In this document: one piece after another, positions 60,179-64,000 of the stretch
How positions within the stretch are numbered: the stretch's first letter is position 1
How the letters are laid out: the number at the start of each line of letters is the position of its first letter
Source: Dipteronia dyeriana
Taxonomy: Eukaryota; Streptophyta; Magnoliopsida; Sapindales; Sapindaceae
Assembly: GCA_032871835.1 (NCBI GenBank)
Contig: CM065300.1
Coordinates: forward strand, 66,599,192 to 66,663,191
DNA: 64,000 bases
Direction of reading: 5' to 3'
The notes under the pieces: generated by a model
Seen by the model: only the letters and a program-made list of their open reading frames with translations
Told to the model about the DNA's origin: nothing
Database searches by the model: none
Made by a program: the position numbers and the translations under genes

Positions 60179-60487
60179 CTAGCAAGCATCCATAACCACT
60201 ACATCACACACAATCTCATCTTTGTAATTCTTACCAATTGATAGCGGTACTTTGCACACTTCATCGACTACATCAGCATCGCCTTCCACCTTTCGAATCC
60301 AACGCAGGCCATAGGGTTGCGGGTGTTTCGCAGTGGACAGTTTCACCTTTCGAACCAACTCTTTGGACACCAAGTTCTCTGAACTACCTGTGTCTATCAC
60401 TACCTTCGCTATCACCCCATTGATAAGGGCATTGGTTCGGAAGACTTGATGGCGAGTCGAAATTTCTGGTCCCCTTTTTGGTGTCAA
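60179..60487 (-). pseudogene. Ty3/gypsy aspartic protease
   Basis: Minus strand: ALINGVIAKVVIDTGSSENL gives the active-site D-T-G-S, followed by VVMDAC, a stop (60179-60181), then ILLGRPLQYDVDI in the same frame. The stop falls where the family has His in C-H-I-L-L-G-R-P. Pepsin-like fold; cleaves the polyprotein. Confidence 0.85.
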
Positions 60488-60574
60488 GAAAACCCTTTGA
60501 ACGATACAATTTTTTTTTTGTCTTCACTTTTTCTGCTTCCAGATTTTCTACCGAGCTGTGCTGTGTAGATTTCT

Positions 60575-61495
60575 TTAATAATATATTTTTTTTGTCTGAC
60601 TTTCACACGGTTGATGCATCACCATTCCAACGAAGTCGTCATCCTCACCCTCCTCAATTCCATCGACCACCTCTGTTTCCTGGCCATTGTCCCCTTCTTC
60701 TTCACAGTCACCTTCAACAAAATTGACAGCAGGTCTTTGTGGGCATTGATTCGAACGGTGTTCAGGTTGGTGACATCTGTAGCATAGTGAGGGCATTGGT
60801 TTAGCATAAGGATTCGGTGCTTGTTCTGGAGCAGATCTCCTTGGTCGACCATCAGTAGTCACGATCTCAGTGGCTGGTTCAGTTGTTGGCATTACTTTGC
60901 TTGGACCTGCTTGGAACTGCTGGTTTGTGAACTTGGTTCTCACAAGAGGTGCTCGGATGGGCTCTTCAGCCTTTCATGCCAAATCGAAAGCTTGTCCGAG
61001 CGTGAATGTATTAAGCATCTTTATTTGGTCTTGTATTTCCCATTTCAAACCTCTTATAAACCTTGCGATTTGCATGTTTTCATTGTCTGGTAGCAAGTTT
61101 CGCGAATTTAGTCGAATGAACTCATCGAGGTATTCTTCCACAGTCTGATTCCCCTGTTTGCAGTTCTGTAATTGTACATATAAACGCTGCTCATAATCAG
61201 GAGGTAGGAACTTACCCATGAATTTACTTTTCATCTTCTCCCACGTTGCAATCGGAGGTTTTCTGTCCAGCACTAGCTTGTTTTTCAGGTACTTCCAATA
61301 TGCTGCAGCCGATCCTTTCAATTTATTGGCCACCACTTTGAGTTTTCGGTCTTCAGAATAGTCCATCACCCCAAATCCTGTCTCAACCTCGTCAATCCAA
61401 GAGAAAAATTCATCCACGTTCTGTGTTCCTTTGAAGATTGTCATCTCCACATTAAGTTTATAATCTCGGTCACCTTGGGTTCTCCTCGGAGCCTG
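60575..61495 (-). pseudogene. Ty3/gypsy gag
   Basis: Frame 61450-60974: FKGTQNVDEFFSWIDEVE, AAAYWKYLKNKL, MKSKFMGKFLPPDYEQRLY, QTVEEYLDEFIRL, a standard retrotransposon gag helical core. A stop at 60974-60976 is followed by frame 60943-60575 with the zinc knuckle CYRCHQPEHRSNQC at about 60785-60744 and an acidic tail. Forms the particle and binds RNA. Confidence 0.88.
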
Positions 61496-61862
61496 ATTTA
61501 CTTTATGGAATCCATCAATTGAGAATTTGGGGACGAAAACATGGATAGCGATTGTGTGTTTTGGACTTTCGGTGTGTTTTCAGGATTACGTGTCAAGGAC
61601 GTCGGGCCACGAGTGATCTCATCTGCCCCTCTACGTCGCTGGTCGTCTACCCTGTTGCCATTAGGGGACAACGCCTCTAATCTTTGAAGAACCTCCTCAA
61701 GCTGAGCCTGCAGTAACGGAACCCCATCGATTAGTGGACGAATGTCATTGATGGCGGCAGTAACAACCCCGGTTGCTATTGCCCTTATTTGCTGATCGTC
61801 GTCAGTCGAACGATTACTCCCTTATATCGTCGCGCGCCATCAGAAATTTTGCTGAGAGCGTA

Positions 61863-61875
61863 GGCTCTGATACCA
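61863..61875 (-). promoter_or_regulatory. Primer-binding site of the Ty3/gypsy element
   Basis: Minus strand TGGTATCAGAGCC, two bases from the LTR at 61878; tRNA-Met type. The region 61496-61862 is leader and N-terminal gag with stops. Confidence 0.9.
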
Positions 61876-61877
61876 CT

Positions 61878-62213
61878 TGACGTAGCGGAATCTAAATAAT
61901 CTCAAATCCAAGAGAGAGTTGTGTTCAAAGAACAATTTTATTGATGAATGAATAATAATAATTCCTACAACCTCCCTGACTCTTTGCTTAAATAGAAAAT
62001 AAATAGAATCAACTAATATCAAACAAGTTTGATTTATTTCCTAATCCTAAACGGACTAAAAAACTAATATCAAGCAGGTTTGATTTATTTCCTATTTTCA
62101 AAACTAACAACTAATGTCTTGCAAAACAAGAAAATTCAACTAACAAGTAAACTAGCTAACAATATCAACTTCCTCATGACTGATTCCCACGGCTGCAACT
62201 TCCTCATGTCCTA

Positions 62214-62218
<5 letters not shown>
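61878..62218 (-). repeat. 5' LTR of the Ty3/gypsy element (right)
   Basis: Plus-strand TGACGTAGCGG to ..CTACATCA, then the (TA)n run. Nearly the same as 56951-57296. Confidence 0.9.
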
Positions 62219-62249
<31 letters not shown>

Positions 62250-62393
62250 TCAAGTCAGTACGCACTGATATAACTTTATCAATACATTTGATATGGACTA
62301 TTAGATTTACATACTTTTAATTCAAAGTGTATATACTTATCAAAACTTCTCCATAATCAATTATCCATTTGTAACATACTGACAGGAAAACCG

Positions 62394-62460
<67 letters not shown>

Positions 62461-62490
62461 AAACTAATTAATTATATTATATATATATAT
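62219..62490 (+). repeat. TA microsatellites upstream of the HHO gene
   Basis: (TA)n runs at 62219-62244, about 62397-62458 and about 62477-62494. The first continues the run at 56932-56950 that the Ty3/gypsy element split. The duplicated phrase 'caaaactaattaattatat' occurs at 62459-62476 and 62498-62516. Confidence 0.85.
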
Positions 62491-63757
62491 ATATACACAA
62501 AACTAATTAATTATATTTTGATGATCATGTTGAAGATGATCAGCCTTTTTCATGTTGTGTATCACGTGTAAACTTAAAAATCAATAAGAATAAGTAGTGC
62601 AAGTTCAAGAATCAAGAGCAACATTGATATGGTAGTAAAATCAGTTGCAAAAGAGCTTTTAAACTAAGCACTACAGTTTAGTGTTTAACTTGATTCAAAT
62701 TAAAAGTATAGGGCTAAGAGTGTCTCGAACTGTAATATGACTAGCATTTGAAAAAATGGTGATATGTCAACATTATCAAGTCAATTGTTTTATATATGGT
62801 ATGTATCTAAACATAATAGATATTCAAATGAAAAAGTGGACTACAATGTTTCACTTGTAAAATATATGTTTTTAATGACATATCAATTTATTATTGGTCT
62901 CTTTCAATATAATTTATAATTGTTGAATAATATAAAATAGAAGACTATAGTTGTCGTTGATTGGGCCAACAAGATAGTTATCCAAGACCCTCTGAAATCA
63001 GAGAGTCACGTTGACAGTCTTTAAAATAAAAGTTGCAACATTAGTCTGAAATTGTTCTAGAAATGTTGCATTGGAGATGAGTTTTTTAATAAAGTGGATA
63101 TTCATCCTAAGTTGCATTTATTTTTTTACAACCTACATTAAAATTGTAGATGCTCTAACATAATATATATATTGTCAAAAGTATAAAGAAAAAAGAAAGG
63201 ACAAGAGTACTAATGAGAGAAGAAGAATCATCTTTAATAAGAGTGATTTTGAATTGGTATAAAGACTAAATAGCAATGGCAAAGGTTCAAAAATATGAAG
63301 AAAAAAAAAGCCACAAGCACATGACCCCTCCTGTGTCAGAACCTTGATTCCTTCTCTCTCTCTAAATGTCTTTGTTCTTTGCAAGAAGTAACCATAATCC
63401 TTCTTTATAGTACCGGCCACCACATGCTTTTTCTTTTCTTTTTCTTTCTCTCTCTAAAACCCTACTTTATTCTCTTGAAACTCTGCCCTAAAAAGAAGAC
63501 GATCCTCCTCTCGATCCTCCTTGTGTTCAGAAACCAACATCTTCTCCCTTTCTTTCTTTCTCTCTCTCTCTCTCTCTAACCTATAACCTAGAAAGCTATT
63601 GAGAGGCCACACTAAATCTTTTGCTCTCGTTTCTTTCTTTGTTAATTAGTTTGTGTATTCCTATTTTGGGTAAAAATAACATTTTAAACACAACAACAGT
63701 GCTTATTGTTGAGAAGAGAGAGATTAATTAATTTCTTGCATTGTTGTTGTTGTTGCC
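62491..63757 (+). promoter_or_regulatory. Upstream region and CT-rich 5' leader of the HHO gene
   Basis: No other gene is visible. A TTTATAGTACC element (about 63403-63413) could be a TATA box. It is followed by strongly pyrimidine-rich leader sequence at 63420-63590 with (CT)n runs ('tctctctctctctctct' at about 63560-63577), common in plant 5' untranslated regions. Whether the leader contains an intron cannot be told. Confidence 0.45.
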
Positions 63758-63947
63758 ATGGCATCTTCTTCAGAGCTAAGCCTGGATTGCAAGCCACACA
63801 GCTATTCATTGCTTTTGAAATCATTTGGAGAGCAAGCTGACCAAACCCAGAAGCTTGAAGAGGTCCTTGCTCGTCTTGAAGACGAACGACTCAAGATCGA
63901 TGCCTTCAAGCGTGAGCTTCCACTTTGCATGCAACTTCTCTCTAATG
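63758..63947 (+). CDS. HHO: HHO/NIGT1-type GARP (MYB-like) transcription factor, first exon
   Basis: ATG at 63758 in good context (gccATGg) opens 63 codons starting MASSSELSLDCKPHSYSLLL. The exon ends at the donor GTATGT (63948). The pattern SELSLDCKP..YS.LLKSF, then QTQKLEEVLARLEDERLKID, then FKRELPLCMQLLSN is the conserved N-terminal hydrophobic/coiled-coil domain of the HRS1-homologue (HHO, NIGT1) family. These nuclear repressors join nitrate and phosphate-starvation responses in plants. The G2-like DNA-binding domain and EAR motifs lie in later exons beyond the window. The exon ends in phase 1. No disruption is seen; the exact paralogue cannot be set from one exon. Confidence 0.9.
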
Positions 63948-64000
63948 GTATGTATATTGTACATCTTCATCATATCTTTAATTGTTTTTTTTTTTTACTC
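63948..64000 (+). other. Start of HHO intron 1
   Basis: Begins GTATGTATATTG and is AT-rich with a T run at 63985-63995; the acceptor lies outside the window. Confidence 0.8.

Larger units (their letters stand above)
56951..62218 (-). mobile_element. Ty3/gypsy LTR retrotransposon, relatively young
   Basis: Short LTRs (56951-57296 and 61878-62218) are about 95% alike by eye, with one 5-base gap. A tRNA-Met primer site is present, and a minus-strand purine tract (AAGAGGAGGAGAC) lies next to 57296. Flanks are TATAT on both sides, so the target was a (TA)n run. Domain order gag, PR, RT, RNase H, IN is Ty3/gypsy. Stops are few. No chromodomain was recognised after integrase. Confidence 0.9.

Overview
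This window is plant nuclear DNA, most likely from a dicot. It is AT-rich, has GT-AG introns, and is mostly nested transposable elements around two host loci. There are no prokaryotic features, no CRISPR array, and no tRNA or rRNA gene that I can see. The tRNA-like strings are retroelement primer-binding sites.

Host genes. (1) 5805-10371 (+) is an RNA-binding-protein gene with one RRM, an Arg-rich tail and a coiled coil. Its exon-intron structure is preserved, but a frameshift and several in-frame stops break it, so it is a non-processed pseudogene or a gene now limited to a 143-residue RRM protein. (2) At the right edge, 63758-63947 (+) is the first exon of an HHO/NIGT1-type GARP (MYB-like) transcription factor. 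It looks intact and runs off the window.

Mobile-element layout, left to right. 1-4455: right part of a degenerate LTR element that keeps only a minus-strand, intron-containing gene of the 'putative gypsy-type transposon' (PF04195-like) kind. 4456-5490: LTR-like remnant with ~40-bp tandem repeats. 9839-10087, 11520-11908 and 12290-13878: three inverted-repeat (MITE or foldback) elements. 13957-15632: solo LTR related to the Sirevirus LTRs further right. 15975-27258: Tat-type Ty3/gypsy element on the minus strand, with 785-bp LTRs, target duplication GTGTC, dual RNase H, an almost deleted gag, and a plus-strand antisense gene of the same PF04195-like family. 28842-36892: a TA-rich Tourist-like (PIF/Harbinger) MITE with duplication TAA. 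Inside its TA array sits a decayed endogenous caulimovirid (29757-36526, florendovirus-like order: movement protein, capsid/zinc knuckle, protease, RT/RNase H). 37875-38701 and 38769-39160: two hAT-type non-autonomous elements 67 bp apart. 39229-53763: an old Ty1/copia element on the plus strand (duplication CTCTT), interrupted by a minus-strand Sirevirus-like copia element (43101-52247). 56951-62218: a young-looking minus-strand Ty3/gypsy element with ~95% similar LTRs, inserted in a TA microsatellite about 1.5 kb upstream of the HHO start codon.

The retroelements are individually recognisable but none has a fully intact polyprotein. I did not find a clearly new biological system. The observations most worth following are the intron-containing antisense genes carried by two separate LTR elements, a ~70-bp hairpin that places the Sirevirus polypurine tract and LTR end in its loop, and the virus-in-TA-array-in-MITE nesting. 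All similarity statements come from reading the sequence; no database search was run.
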